Assembly: GCA_019637195.1 (NCBI GenBank)
Contig: JAHBWA010000001.1
Coordinates: 1-64,000, forward strand
Length of the DNA: 64,000 nt
Source of the DNA: Labilithrix sp.
GTDB taxonomy: Bacteria > Myxococcota_A > Polyangia > Polyangiales > Polyangiaceae
Direction: 5' to 3'
Position 1 is the stretch's first letter. Each line of letters opens with the position of its first letter. The translations under genes and the position numbers were made by a program. A model generated the notes under the pieces. That model saw only the letters and a program-made list of their open reading frames with translations. It did not search any database and was not told the DNA's origin. Shown in pieces: positions 17,033 through 25,617 of this stretch.

Positions 17033-18883
17033 ATGAACAGCGTGACACGCGCGACGGCCGAGGGCCTCGCGGCGATCGATCTCTCGCGGCCGCTCGAAGG
17101 CGCGGACGCGCGCGGCTCCGAGCCGGGCCGAGCTGCGTTCGACGCGACGCTGGCGCGCGAGCGCGAGGGCGCCGAGATCGAGTCGGCGGACGAGCCCGAG
17201 GACGAGGAGGTGGAGCGGGCCGAGGCGCCTCGGGTCGCGTCCGCCGCGCCGTTCGTGCCGCCCGCCGAGCTCGCCGCGCTCGTCGGCGCCTCCAGCTTCG
17301 AGATCGCGTCGGCGGGCGCCGCCGACGCGCTTGACGCTTCGAGCGAGCGCGCGGGCTCCTCCGCCGGTCGCGAGGCCGCGGGCTTCGCCGGTCGCGAGGC
17401 CGCGGGCTTCGCCGGTCGCGAGGCCGCGGGCCTTGCCGGTGGTGACGTCGAGGGCGTTGCGGGGGGCGCGGCTGCGGGCTCTGCCGGTCGTGAGCTCGCG
17501 GGCTCTGCGGGGGGCGCGGCTGCGGGCTTTGCCGGTGGTGATGTCGAGGGCGTTGTGGGTGGCGCGGTCGCGGGCTCTGCCGGCGAGGCCGCGGGCTCCG
17601 CAGGTGGCGCGGTCTTCGGCACCGCCGACGGCGCGGTCGCAGGAGCCGCCGGCGGCGCGGGGCTGGACGCTGCGATGTCGGGCTTCGCGGGCGGCGCCGT
17701 GAGCGGATCCGACGGCGGAGATGCCTCGGGCTTCGCGCGCGCGGGGATCTCGGGGTTCGCGGGTCGCGGGGTCTCCGACGCTGCCGCCAGCCCGAGCGCG
17801 AGCCGGGGCACGGCAGCCGAGCGCCCGGACGCGGACGCGTTCGTCCCACGCTCCGCGGTCGCCTCGCCGGCGAGCACGGCCTCGCCGGCGGCCGGCGGAC
17901 CGCATCCGAACGCGCCTGGTGGTTCGTTCGTGGACGCTTCGCTGCCCGAGGCGTCGGGCTCCACCGCGGCGTCCCTCACCCGAGACCGGGCGAGCCCGGC
18001 GCGCGCGAACGCCGGCGATCCGGGCGTCACGCCGAGCGACGGCGCGCCGTCCGCGGCGCGGGACGCTTCATCCCTGGGGCCGCCGCTCGAGCGCGATGCC
18101 GCGGCCGTCGCGACCGCGCAGAGCGCTCGCGGTGACGCACAGGCGCTCGCCCGCGCCGGCGAGCTCGGGCCTCGCGCCCTGCCGGCGGACGCGGCGACCG
18201 CCACGCGTCCACACCTTGCGCCGCCGCCGCCGGCCCACGTCGACGCTGGCGCCGCCTCGGGCGAGCGCCCCGCGAAGCTCGTCGATCGCCTCGCCGCGGC
18301 CGACGCGGACTCCCCCGGCGCGGCGACGATCGCGAACGTCGATCCCGCCGCGGTCGTCGTGGTGCCGCCCGCCGTCGACGCGCCGTCGGACGCCGTCAAG
18401 ACGATGGCGACCGTCACGGTTCCGTCGGCCGCCGAGGCGTCCGCGAGGACCGCCGAGGGCCGCGAGGCCGGCGTTCGGGCCGCCGAGGTCGCCGGTCATC
18501 GTCGGGCGCTCGCCGGCGAGGCTCACGGGCGGATCGTGGTCCCGGAGCTCGGAAAGATCGAGGTCCGCGCGATCGCCGACGCCGCGAAGATCGACGTCCA
18601 CGTGCGCGCGGAAGAGAGCCACGCCAAGCGGGTGATCGCCGCGCACGCCCCCGATCTCTCGGCGCACGTGCAGCGCGAGATCCCGGAGGCGCGCGTCTTC
18701 GTCGAGCGTCCCGCCGACGCCCCGATCGACACGACCGCGCGCGATCTCGCAGGAAACCACGGTGAGAGCCGCCACGAGCCGCGCGAAGAGCGTGGCGACG
18801 GCGCGGGCGCGCGCCCGTCGCGGGTGGGCTCCGCCGAACCGTCGGTCCGCCGTCACCAGGCGCGGGTCCGGATCGTGCTTTGA
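17033..18883 (+). CDS. fliK: FliK-like hook-length control protein with tandem Ala/Gly repeats
   Basis: 616 residues between fliJ and flgD, the usual fliK position. Residues about 105-230 are tandem Ala/Gly-rich repeats (units such as AGREAAGF and AGGDVEGV; a 24-base unit repeats near 17380-17440 and a 96-base period is visible further on). A long Ala/Ser/Pro-rich stretch follows. The C-terminal part (GRIVVPELGKIEVRAIADA, IDVHVRAEESHAKRVI, APDLSAHVQREIP) resembles the FliK C-terminal domain that switches FlhB specificity. The disordered N-terminal region would act as the ruler. The repeats make the length likely to vary between strains. Confidence 0.75.
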   Translation: MNSVTRATAEGLAAIDLSRPLEGADARGSEPGRAAFDATLAREREGAEIESADEPEDEEVERAEAPRVASAAPFVPPAELAALVGASSFEIASAGAADALDASSERAGSSAGREAAGFAGREAAGFAGREAAGLAGGDVEGVAGGAAAGSAGRELAGSAGGAAAGFAGGDVEGVVGGAVAGSAGEAAGSAGGAVFGTADGAVAGAAGGAGLDAAMSGFAGGAVSGSDGGDASGFARAGISGFAGRGVSDAAASPSASRGTAAERPDADAFVPRSAVASPASTASPAAGGPHPNAPGGSFVDASLPEASGSTAASLTRDRASPARANAGDPGVTPSDGAPSAARDASSLGPPLERDAAAVATAQSARGDAQALARAGELGPRALPADAATATRPHLAPPPPAHVDAGAASGERPAKLVDRLAAADADSPGAATIANVDPAAVVVVPPAVDAPSDAVKTMATVTVPSAAEASARTAEGREAGVRAAEVAGHRRALAGEAHGRIVVPELGKIEVRAIADAAKIDVHVRAEESHAKRVIAAHAPDLSAHVQREIPEARVFVERPADAPIDTTARDLAGNHGESRHEPREERGDGAGARPSRVGSAEPSVRRHQARVRIVL

Positions 18884-19569
18884 ACCTCGACATGGCCCTC
18901 TCCTCCGTCACCTCCGCCGCGGGCACCAACACCACGCCGGCCTCCGAGCCGAAGGAGAAGTCTGCGCTCGACAAGGACGCCTTCCTCAAGCTCCTCGTCG
19001 CGCAGCTCTCCCACCAGGATCCGCTCCAGCCGACCGAGGGCACCGAGTTCGTGGCCCAGCTCTCGCAGTTCGCGATGGTCGAGCAATCGATCGCGCAGTC
19101 GGCGAAGCTCGACGTCCTCTCGGCGCAGATGACCGGCCTCGCGAGCAACGAGGCCGCCGGGCTCGTCGGCAAGGACGTCACCGTCCGCGGCAGCGGCATC
19201 GCCTTCGACGGCGTCACCGCGACGGGCTCGAGCATCAACCTCGACGCGCCGGCGGCCAAGGTCACGGTCCGCATCCAGGACGCCTCCGGCAAGACGGTGC
19301 GCACCCTGGAGCTCGGCCCGCGCGGCGCAGGCGCGGTGCCCATCACCTGGGACGGCAAGGACGACGCCGGCCAGCCGGTCGCGAAGGGCAGCTATTCGAT
19401 CAAGGTCGACGCGACGACGGCCGACGGCAAGTCGGTGAACACGTCGCAAGACGTGAGCGGCAAGGTCACGAAGGTGTCGTTCGAAAAAGGTTACCCGGAG
19501 CTCCTTCTCGACTCCGGTGTCACGGCTCCAATCTCGGAGCTCGTGAGCGTAGGAGGAACGGTTCGATGA
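18880..19569 (+). CDS. flgD: flagellar hook capping protein FlgD
   Basis: 229 residues from TTG at 18880, which overlaps the fliK stop by four bases; an ATG at 18892 (MALSSV) is an equally plausible start. The conserved N-terminal DKDAFLKLLVAQLSHQDPLQP and TEFVAQLSQFAMVEQ are typical of FlgD, followed by a FLN/Ig-like region with GPRGAGAVPITWDGKDDAGQ. FlgD caps the growing hook so that FlgE can polymerise. flgE follows with a four-base overlap. Confidence 0.94.
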   Translation: MNLDMALSSVTSAAGTNTTPASEPKEKSALDKDAFLKLLVAQLSHQDPLQPTEGTEFVAQLSQFAMVEQSIAQSAKLDVLSAQMTGLASNEAAGLVGKDVTVRGSGIAFDGVTATGSSINLDAPAAKVTVRIQDASGKTVRTLELGPRGAGAVPITWDGKDDAGQPVAKGSYSIKVDATTADGKSVNTSQDVSGKVTKVSFEKGYPELLLDSGVTAPISELVSVGGTVR

Positions 19570-20855
19570 GCATTACGAAGGCCATGTACTCGGGCGTCTC
19601 GGGACTCACCGCCGAGAGCAACACGCTGAGCATCGTGGGCGAGAACATCGCCAACACGAACACGATCGGGTTCAAGCGCACGCGCGCGACGTTCGAGAAC
19701 GTCCTCGGCGGTGCCATCGGCTCGCCCGACAACGTCGGCGGCGGCGTCCGGCTCGGCCGCGCTCAGCAGATCTTCGCGCAGGGCGCGCTCGTGAACACGG
19801 GGCAGGCCACGGACGTCGCGCTCTCGGGAGACGGCTTCTTCGTCGTCAACGGGACGGTGAACGGCGTCTCCGGCAGCTTCTACACGCGCGCCGGCCAGCT
19901 CACGATCCGCAACGACGGCGTGCTGGTCAACCCGCAGGGCATGGAGGTGCAGGGCTACGGCCCGAGCGCCAGCGGCGGCTTCGACTCGCGCGTCGGGCGG
20001 CTCCAGCTCTCGACGGCGCAGCTGCCGCCGAAGCCGACGTCGTCGATCGCCGCCACGGCGAACCTCGACGCCTCGGCGACGCCGCCCACGGTCGCGTGGG
20101 ATCCGCAGAACCCGGGCGCCTCGTCGAACCTCTCCACCACGATGACGGTCTACGACTCGCTCGGGAAGTCGCACGCGGTGGACCTGTACTTCACGAAGAC
20201 CGGCGACGGCACGTGGGACGTCCACGCGCTCGCGAAGGGCGATGACGTCAACGGCGGCACGCCGGGCGAGAACTTCGAGTTCGCCACGGGGCAGCTCACG
20301 TTCGACTCGGCCGGCGCGCTGCAGGACGTGCAGTGGAGCCCGGCGGGTGAGATCAGCTTCAACGGCGCGACGCCCAACCAGGCGATCGCCATCGACTTCG
20401 GCACGTCGATCGCCGCGGGCGGGACCGGCCTCGGCGGGACGACCCAGTTCGGCTCGGCGAGCGCGGTCAGCGCGCAGTCGCAGGACGGGTACGGCTCCGG
20501 TGACCTCGCCGGCGTCAAGATCGACTCCGACGGCACAGTCAGCGGCGTCTACTCGAACGGTCAGACCGTGGCGGCGGGCAAGATGGCCATCGCCAAGTTC
20601 CGGTCGAACGACGGCCTCGGTCGCGCGGGCCAGAACATGTGGGTCGCGACGCGGGAGTCGGGCGAGGCGGCCATCGGCGCCGCCGGCGAGGGCGGGCGAG
20701 GCGCGATGGTCGCCGGCTCGCTCGAGCAATCGAACGTCGACATCGCCGAGCAGTTCGTCAGCTTGATCGCGCACCAGCGCGCGTTCCAGGCGAACAGCAA
20801 GACGATCACGACGGCCGATCAGATGCTCCAGGAGATGATGCACCTGAAGCAGTGA
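19566..20855 (+). CDS. flgE: flagellar hook protein FlgE
   Basis: 429 residues from the ATG at 19566 (SD AGGAGG, eight bases upstream), overlapping the flgD stop. The N-terminus is AMYSGVSGLTAESNTLSIVG then ENIANTNTIGFKRTRATFE; the middle carries the FlgE D2-type segment (SNLSTTMTVYDSLGKSHAV); the C-terminus is SNVDIAEQFVSLIAHQRAF and ITTADQMLQEMMHLKQ. These are the hallmark hook-protein ends. It forms the universal joint between rod and filament. Confidence 0.96.
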   Translation: MSITKAMYSGVSGLTAESNTLSIVGENIANTNTIGFKRTRATFENVLGGAIGSPDNVGGGVRLGRAQQIFAQGALVNTGQATDVALSGDGFFVVNGTVNGVSGSFYTRAGQLTIRNDGVLVNPQGMEVQGYGPSASGGFDSRVGRLQLSTAQLPPKPTSSIAATANLDASATPPTVAWDPQNPGASSNLSTTMTVYDSLGKSHAVDLYFTKTGDGTWDVHALAKGDDVNGGTPGENFEFATGQLTFDSAGALQDVQWSPAGEISFNGATPNQAIAIDFGTSIAAGGTGLGGTTQFGSASAVSAQSQDGYGSGDLAGVKIDSDGTVSGVYSNGQTVAAGKMAIAKFRSNDGLGRAGQNMWVATRESGEAAIGAAGEGGRGAMVAGSLEQSNVDIAEQFVSLIAHQRAFQANSKTITTADQMLQEMMHLKQ

Positions 20856-20895
20856 CCGAGTCCGGCCGTAGGAGAGACGAAGCGAAGAGCCCGCC

Positions 20896-21408
20896 ATGAG
20901 CACCGAGACCAAGCCCACCACGCCCGCGCCGGACGCACCGGCCGGGGTCCCGCTGAAGCCGTCGCCGATCGCCGGGCTCCTTCGCATCCTCGTCCCCGCG
21001 CTGCTCGCCGCGGGCGCCGCGTACGGCGGGACCCGCGCGGCCGCCGCGCGGACTCCTCACGTGGCGGCCCCGCAGCAGTCCGCCGAGCACGCGCCGGCGA
21101 GCAAGCCGCCCGGGCCGACGCTGCCCCTCGATCCGTTCCTCATGACGCTGTTCGACGCGAACAAGAAGCCCCACCCGATGAAGATGTCGATCGCCGTCGA
21201 GTTCGCCGCCAACACGACGGACGACCTCAAGACGTTCGTCCCGCGCATCCGGGACGCCGTCCTGATGTACCTCCGCACGGTCACCCACGAGCAGGTCACC
21301 GATCCCGCGCACGTCGAGAAGATGCGCGCCGAGCTCCTCGAGCGCTGCCGCGCGGCGGGCGCCGCCTCCGCCGAGCGGATCCTCGTCACGGACTTCGTCG
21401 TCCAATGA
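20896..21408 (+). CDS. fliL: flagellar basal-body-associated protein FliL
   Basis: 170 residues: a short cytoplasmic N-terminus, one membrane helix (LRILVPALLAAGAAYGG), and a periplasmic domain with KMSIAVEFAANTTDDLKTF, VPRIRDAVLMYLRTVTHEQV and ILVTDFVVQ, matching FliL. FliL surrounds and stabilises the MotA/B stator. ATG at 20896, 40 bases after flgE; the stop overlaps the next gene (ATGA). Confidence 0.92.
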   Translation: MSTETKPTTPAPDAPAGVPLKPSPIAGLLRILVPALLAAGAAYGGTRAAAARTPHVAAPQQSAEHAPASKPPGPTLPLDPFLMTLFDANKKPHPMKMSIAVEFAANTTDDLKTFVPRIRDAVLMYLRTVTHEQVTDPAHVEKMRAELLERCRAAGAASAERILVTDFVVQ

Positions 21409-22244
21409 GCGCGGCGACCCAGCTCGAGGCACTCGCCGTCCCCGGCGGTCGCGGTCGCGCCGCGCGCGCGCGGATGACCGACATCGCGTCGCCGCTCGCC
21501 GCCGCGCTCCGGCGCGCCGTCCCGTTCCTCTCGCGCAGGCGCGTCGCGGTGACCGCGAAGGCCGCGCGCTGCCTGTCCTTCGCGGAGCTGGCAGCGGACG
21601 CCACCATCGCCCACGTCTCGACGTTCGTCGTGCGCACTGCCGGTGGGGGTTCGACCAGCACGGCGGCGATGCGCGGCCTCGTGCTCTTCGACGACGTCGC
21701 GCTCGCGCGCATCCTCGACGGTGTCCTCGGTGGTGACGGCTCGGCCTCCACCTCCGGCGTCGCGCCCACCTCGGCGCAGAGCGCGCTCGCGTCGCGCGTC
21801 ACCGGCAGCATGCTGCGCGCGTTCGGCGACGTGCTCGCCTCGCGCCTCTCGCTCGCGATCGAGCCCACGCCCTCGAAGGACGTCGAGGCCGGCGCGGCCG
21901 TCGTCCTGCCGCTGGCGATGGACGGCGGCGGGACCGTGCTGCTCGCGCTCCCGCTCTCGGCGATCGCGCGGGACGAGGACGCCGCGGAGCCGCAGCAGGT
22001 CGACAGCGGGATCGCCGCCGCCATGACCGACGTGGAGCTCGACGTCATCGCCGAGCTCGGGAAGGTCCGGCTGCCGCTCGAGGCGATCGCCCAGCTCGCG
22101 GTCGGCGACGTGCTCCGGCTCTCGCTGCCGCTCGACGAGCGCGCTCGCATCTGCGCAGGCGGCGCCACCCTCTTCCACGGGCGTCCGACCGCGAGCGGTC
22201 ACGTCGTCGCGGTGGCGATCGAGCGCGCGGCGAGCGAGGCCTGA
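21405..22244 (+). CDS. fliM: FliM-like flagellar motor switch protein
   Basis: 279 residues, shorter than the usual 320-340. The middle resembles the CheC-like FliM domain (HVSTFVVRTAGGGSTSTAAM, RGLVLFDDVALARILDGVLG, TGSMLRAFGDVLASRLSLAI). The C-terminus is a SpoA/C-ring domain (DVIAELGKVRLPLEAIAQL, VGDVLRLSLPLDERARICAG). The N-terminal EIDALL-type CheY-binding peptide is not visible, and no cheY occurs in the window. Position after fliL is canonical. FliM forms the C ring with FliN, whose gene lies beyond a reversed insert. Confidence 0.82.
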   Translation: MSAATQLEALAVPGGRGRAARARMTDIASPLAAALRRAVPFLSRRRVAVTAKAARCLSFAELAADATIAHVSTFVVRTAGGGSTSTAAMRGLVLFDDVALARILDGVLGGDGSASTSGVAPTSAQSALASRVTGSMLRAFGDVLASRLSLAIEPTPSKDVEAGAAVVLPLAMDGGGTVLLALPLSAIARDEDAAEPQQVDSGIAAAMTDVELDVIAELGKVRLPLEAIAQLAVGDVLRLSLPLDERARICAGGATLFHGRPTASGHVVAVAIERAASEA

Positions 22245-22263
22245 TCTTCGACGAGGCGGGCGC

Positions 22264-22322
22264 CGCCAGGCGCCGATGGACGTTCGGCGCGCGTCGGTCG
22301 CCGCGCCAGGCGCCGATGGACG
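22264..22322. repeat. two 19-bp direct repeats, 40-bp period, between fliM and the monooxygenase gene
   Basis: The sequence CGCCAGGCGCCGATGGACG occurs at 22264-22282 and again at 22304-22322, in the gap between two convergent genes. The function is unknown. It may be a small duplication. Confidence 0.7.
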
Positions 22323-22334
22323 GTCGCGCGTGGA

Positions 22335-23339
22335 TCAGCTCGATGCGGGGCGCGGCGCGAGCCCCCAGAGCTCCGCGAGGCCCTCGTACGAGCGCTTGCG
22401 GGCCTCGTGGTCGAAGACCGTCGTGACCACCATGAGCTCGTCGACCTTGGTCCGGGCGGCGAAGCGCTCGAGGCCCGCCCGCACCGTCTCGGGCGATCCG
22501 ACGAACGAGTGCGTGAGCATCGACGACGCCGCGGCCGCCTCGGCGGGGGTCCAGTAGGCGTCGATGTCGTCGATCGGCGGCTTCTGCAGGCCGCGCGCGC
22601 CGCGGTGCAGGTCGGTGAACGCTTGCTGCAGCGTCGTGAACAGGCGCCGTGCGTCGGCGTCCGTGTCGGCGACGATCACGTTCACGCCGGCCATCGCGAA
22701 CGGGCGCTCGAGCTGCTCGGACGGCTCGAACTTCCGGCGGTACGTCTCGAGCGCGTCGTCGAGCGCCGCGGGCGCGAAGTGCGAGGCGAACGAATACGGC
22801 AGCCCGAGGAGCGCGGCGAGCTGCGCGCCGAAGAGGCTCGAGCCCAGGATCCAGAGCGGCACGCGGAGGCCGGCGCCCGGCACCGCCTGGATGCGCTGGC
22901 CCTCGCGGACGGGGCGGAAGAGCGCCTGGAGCTCCTGGACGTCGTGCGGAAACTCCTCGGACGCTCGCGGATCGCGCCGCATCGCGCGCACCGTGAGCGC
23001 GTCGGTGCCCGGCGCGCGGCCGAGCCCGAGGTCGATCCGCCCGGGATACAGCGACTCCAGCGTGCCGAACTGCTCGGCGATCTGCAGCGGCGAGTGGTTC
23101 GGGAGCATGATCCCGCCGGCGCCGACGCGGATGGTCGACGTCCCGCCGGCGAGGTAGCCGATGACCAAGGACGTCGCGGCGCTCGCGATGCCGGCCATGT
23201 TGTGGTGCTCGGCGACCCAGTACCGCGTGTAGCCGAGGCGCTCGGCGTGCCGGGCGAGGTCGAGGCTCTGCTTCAGCGCCTGGCCGGGCGTGGAGCCTTG
23301 GACGACGGGGACGAGGTCGAGGATCGAGAGGGGGATCAT
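22335..23339 (-). CDS. LLM-class (luciferase-like) flavin-dependent oxidoreductase
   Basis: 334 residues from the ATG at 23339. The family features are clear: [18 protein letters not shown] at the N-terminus, [53 protein letters not shown] and [20 protein letters not shown]. These match the bacterial luciferase-like group related to YceB/MsnO8 proteins, which use FMNH2 and O2; the substrate is unknown. The gene lies on the opposite strand between fliM and fliN and has no evident flagellar role. Confidence 0.9.
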   Translation of the reverse strand: MIPLSILDLVPVVQGSTPGQALKQSLDLARHAERLGYTRYWVAEHHNMAGIASAATSLVIGYLAGGTSTIRVGAGGIMLPNHSPLQIAEQFGTLESLYPGRIDLGLGRAPGTDALTVRAMRRDPRASEEFPHDVQELQALFRPVREGQRIQAVPGAGLRVPLWILGSSLFGAQLAALLGLPYSFASHFAPAALDDALETYRRKFEPSEQLERPFAMAGVNVIVADTDADARRLFTTLQQAFTDLHRGARGLQKPPIDDIDAYWTPAEAAAASSMLTHSFVGSPETVRAGLERFAARTKVDELMVVTTVFDHEARKRSYEGLAELWGLAPRPASS

Positions 23340-23437
23340 GCAGAGGGCGTCGCGCCGTGGAGGTCGGCTCGGGTGAGATGACGGCGCCGGGGGCGAGGTT
23401 GCGCCGCGCCAGCGACACGTTCTTGACGCTACTCGGG

Positions 23438-23453
23438 CGGCACGGCCCTTGAA
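23438..23453 (+). promoter_or_regulatory. sigma-54-like promoter before fliN
   Basis: CGGCAC-GGCCC-TTGAA, with correct spacing between the -24 GG and the -12 element; two mismatches to consensus (first T, and C to A at -12). The predicted transcription start is near 23464, three bases before the fliN ATG at 23467, which has no Shine-Dalgarno sequence. Confidence 0.4.
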
Positions 23454-23466
23454 ATAGCTCGGTCCC

Positions 23467-23802
23467 ATGACGAACGGACGGATCGGAACGCCCCCCGCCA
23501 TGGCGCTCGGGCTCCTGCGCGACGTGGAGGTCGAGGTGACGCTCGAGATCGGGCGCAAGCGAATGAAGATCGGCGATCTTCTCCGCCTGGGCACGGGCCA
23601 GACGCTCGAGCTCGACAAGGCCGCCGGCGAGCCGCTGGAGATCGTCGTGAACGGGCGCCTGATCGGGCGCGGCGAGGCCGTGGTCCTCGGGGACCGCTAC
23701 GGCCTCCGCATCACCGAGATCGTCACGCCGCCGTCGGAGGCCGAGAGCGCTGCCCCCGCGCCGGCCGCGTCCGTCCCGTCGCCCGCGGCGGAGCCGCAGT
23801 GA
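23467..23802 (+). CDS. fliN: flagellar motor switch protein FliN
   Basis: 111 residues. The SpoA-type core [20 protein letters not shown], then [37 protein letters not shown] and [11 protein letters not shown] is textbook FliN. A Pro/Ala/Ser tail follows. FliN forms the lower C ring with FliM and binds FliH. It starts the second export operon and overlaps fliO by four bases (GTGA). Confidence 0.95.
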   Translation: MTNGRIGTPPAMALGLLRDVEVEVTLEIGRKRMKIGDLLRLGTGQTLELDKAAGEPLEIVVNGRLIGRGEAVVLGDRYGLRITEIVTPPSEAESAAPAPAASVPSPAAEPQ

Positions 23803-24602
23803 AGACCCTCCGCGCCGCCGTCATCGCGTTGACGCTCGTCGCCGTTCCGTCGGCCGCGGCCGCCGGAGAGGCGCCGGCGGCGGCCCCGGCGCGCCCGCCG
23901 CGGCGTCCTGCCGCCGCGCCGGCGGCGGTCGGCGCGGCGTCCCCGGCGGCCTCCGCCGAGCCTGGCCCGCGGCCGCGCCGGCCGCCGGCTCCGCCGTCGG
24001 CGGCGCCCGAAGCGCCCGCCGCGACGCCGCTCGCGACGCGCCCGAGCAAGCCGCTGACGCTGGCGAGCCCGAGCGAGGGGACACCCTTCGTTTACAAGCT
24101 CTTCGCCGGCGTCGGCGTCGCGGCCGCCGCGGGCCTCTGGCTCAAGAAGAAGCGGAAGGGGCAGGCGGCCCTCCCGGCGAGCCGGATCGACGTCCTCGGC
24201 CGCACGTCCGTGGGCGTCCGCAGCGAGCTGCTCGTCGTCGAGGTCGAGGGCACCCGCCTGCTCGTCGGGATGACGCCGAGCGCGATCCAGACCCTGGCGG
24301 TGCTCGACGCCGTCGACGCCGCCGTCGAGGAGCCGGCGCCGCTCGAGATCGCCGCGCGCGAGCGCACCCCGATCGTCGAAGAGCGTCCGCTCCTGGAGAT
24401 GGCCGAGCGCGCGCGGAGCTTGCTCGGGGGCATCGGCGCGACCGCGAAGCCGGCAGCGCCGAAGCGCGCTCCCGCCGCGAAGATGCCGAAGCTGCCGCGC
24501 GTCGCGGGGCAGGCGAAGGGCCTCCTCCTCGCGCTCGAGCAGCCGAACGAGGGCGCGCGCAAGGGCGCGCCGGAGCGTCCGCTCCGCCTGGGGGACTGGT
24601 GA
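23799..24602 (+). CDS. fliO: FliO-like flagellar biosynthesis protein
   Basis: 267 residues from a GTG at 23799. A signal-like hydrophobic start (RAAVIALTLVAVPSAAAAG) precedes a Pro/Ala/Arg-rich segment, then a membrane helix (KLFAGVGVAAAAGLWLKKK). The FliO-type cytoplasmic part follows (IDVLGRTSVGVRSELLVVEV then EGTRLLVGMTPSAIQTL), and the tail is long and charged. FliO assists assembly of the FliP ring. Order fliN-fliO-fliP-fliQ-fliR is canonical, which supports the call in spite of low sequence conservation. Confidence 0.82.
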   Translation: MKTLRAAVIALTLVAVPSAAAAGEAPAAAPARPPRRPAAAPAAVGAASPAASAEPGPRPRRPPAPPSAAPEAPAATPLATRPSKPLTLASPSEGTPFVYKLFAGVGVAAAAGLWLKKKRKGQAALPASRIDVLGRTSVGVRSELLVVEVEGTRLLVGMTPSAIQTLAVLDAVDAAVEEPAPLEIAARERTPIVEERPLLEMAERARSLLGGIGATAKPAAPKRAPAAKMPKLPRVAGQAKGLLLALEQPNEGARKGAPERPLRLGDW

Positions 24603-25351
24603 AGCCAGCGCGCGTCGGCGCGGCGGCCGCGGCGCTCGTCTGCGCGCTCGTCGCGTCGACCGACGCGCTCGGCGCGCCGGCGGCGCCGCCGGACCTCCTC
24701 TCGGTGGCGACCACGGGGCCGGGGCTCGCGCCGCAGCTCAAGATCCTCGCGCTCCTCACGCTGCTCTCGCTCCTGCCGGCGATCGTCCTCACGATGACGT
24801 CGTTCACGCGGATCGTCGTCGTCCTCTCCTTCGTCAAGCAGGGCGTCGGCGCGCAGCAGTCGCCGCCGAGTCAGGTCCTCGTCGGGCTGGCGCTCTTCCT
24901 CACGATGTTCACGATGGCGCCCGTCACGAACGCGGTCCTCACCGACGCCTACGAGCCGTACGCAGCGGGGAAGATCGACGAGTCCGCGGCGCTCGAGCGC
25001 GCGTCCGCGCCCCTCCGCGCGTTCATGCTCCGCCAGACGCGCGAGGCGGACCTCTCGCTCTTCTACGAGGCGTCGCACACCCCGCTGCCGGCGACGGAGG
25101 AGGAGGTCCCGATGCGGATCGCGTCGCCGGCCTTCGTCGTGAGCGAGCTCACGACCGCGTTCCAGATGGGAGTCCTCGTGCTGCTCCCGTTCCTGGTCAT
25201 CGACCTCGCCGTCGCCGCCATCCTGATGGCGATGGGCATGATGATGGTCCCGCCCGCGTCGATCAGCCTGCCGCTGAAGCTCCTCCTGTTCGTGGTGGTC
25301 GACGGCTGGCACCTGCTCGTCGGGTCTCTGCTCCGGAGCTTCTCCTCGTGA
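24599..25351 (+). CDS. fliP: flagellar export gate protein FliP
   Basis: 250 residues from a GTG overlapping the fliO stop (GTGA). A signal peptide is present, then the hallmark LTLLSLLPAIVLTMTSFTRI and VVVLSFVKQGVGAQQSPPSQ, ALFLTMFTMAPV, FVVSELTTAFQMGVLVLLPF and the C-terminal membrane hairpin. FliP forms the core of the export gate with FliQ and FliR. It is translationally coupled to both neighbours. Confidence 0.96.
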   Translation: MKPARVGAAAAALVCALVASTDALGAPAAPPDLLSVATTGPGLAPQLKILALLTLLSLLPAIVLTMTSFTRIVVVLSFVKQGVGAQQSPPSQVLVGLALFLTMFTMAPVTNAVLTDAYEPYAAGKIDESAALERASAPLRAFMLRQTREADLSLFYEASHTPLPATEEEVPMRIASPAFVVSELTTAFQMGVLVLLPFLVIDLAVAAILMAMGMMMVPPASISLPLKLLLFVVVDGWHLLVGSLLRSFSS

Positions 25352-25617
25352 ACGGCGATCAAGCGCTCGCGATGGTGCTGGAGGCCCTGCGGGTGACGCT
25401 GTGGGTCTCGGGGCCCATCCTCGCCGTCGCGCTGATCGCGGGGTTGCTCGTCGGCGTCGCGCAGACGGTGCTGCAGATCAACGAGGCGAGCGTCAGCTTC
25501 GTGGTGAAGCTCGCGGCGCTCGTCGGCGTCCTCGTCGTGCTCGGCCCGATGCTCGCGAGCAAGGTGGTCGACTACACGCGCGGTTCGCTCCAGGCGATCG
25601 AGCACGTCGTCCGGTGA
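25348..25617 (+). CDS. fliQ: flagellar export gate protein FliQ
   Basis: 89 residues, two membrane helices: AMVLEALRVTLWVSGPILAV, ALIAGLLVGVAQTVLQINEA with the conserved polar QxxTQINE-type loop, and VKLAALVGVLVVLGPMLASK. The GTG start overlaps fliP by four bases and the stop overlaps fliR. It is a core subunit of the FliPQR gate. Confidence 0.95.
   Translation: MNGDQALAMVLEALRVTLWVSGPILAVALIAGLLVGVAQTVLQINEASVSFVVKLAALVGVLVVLGPMLASKVVDYTRGSLQAIEHVVR

Noticed and set aside
22264..22322. Repeat pair considered as an attachment site
   Set aside because: No integrase or mobile gene is adjacent and the copies are only 40 bases apart, so a small duplication is the simpler reading.
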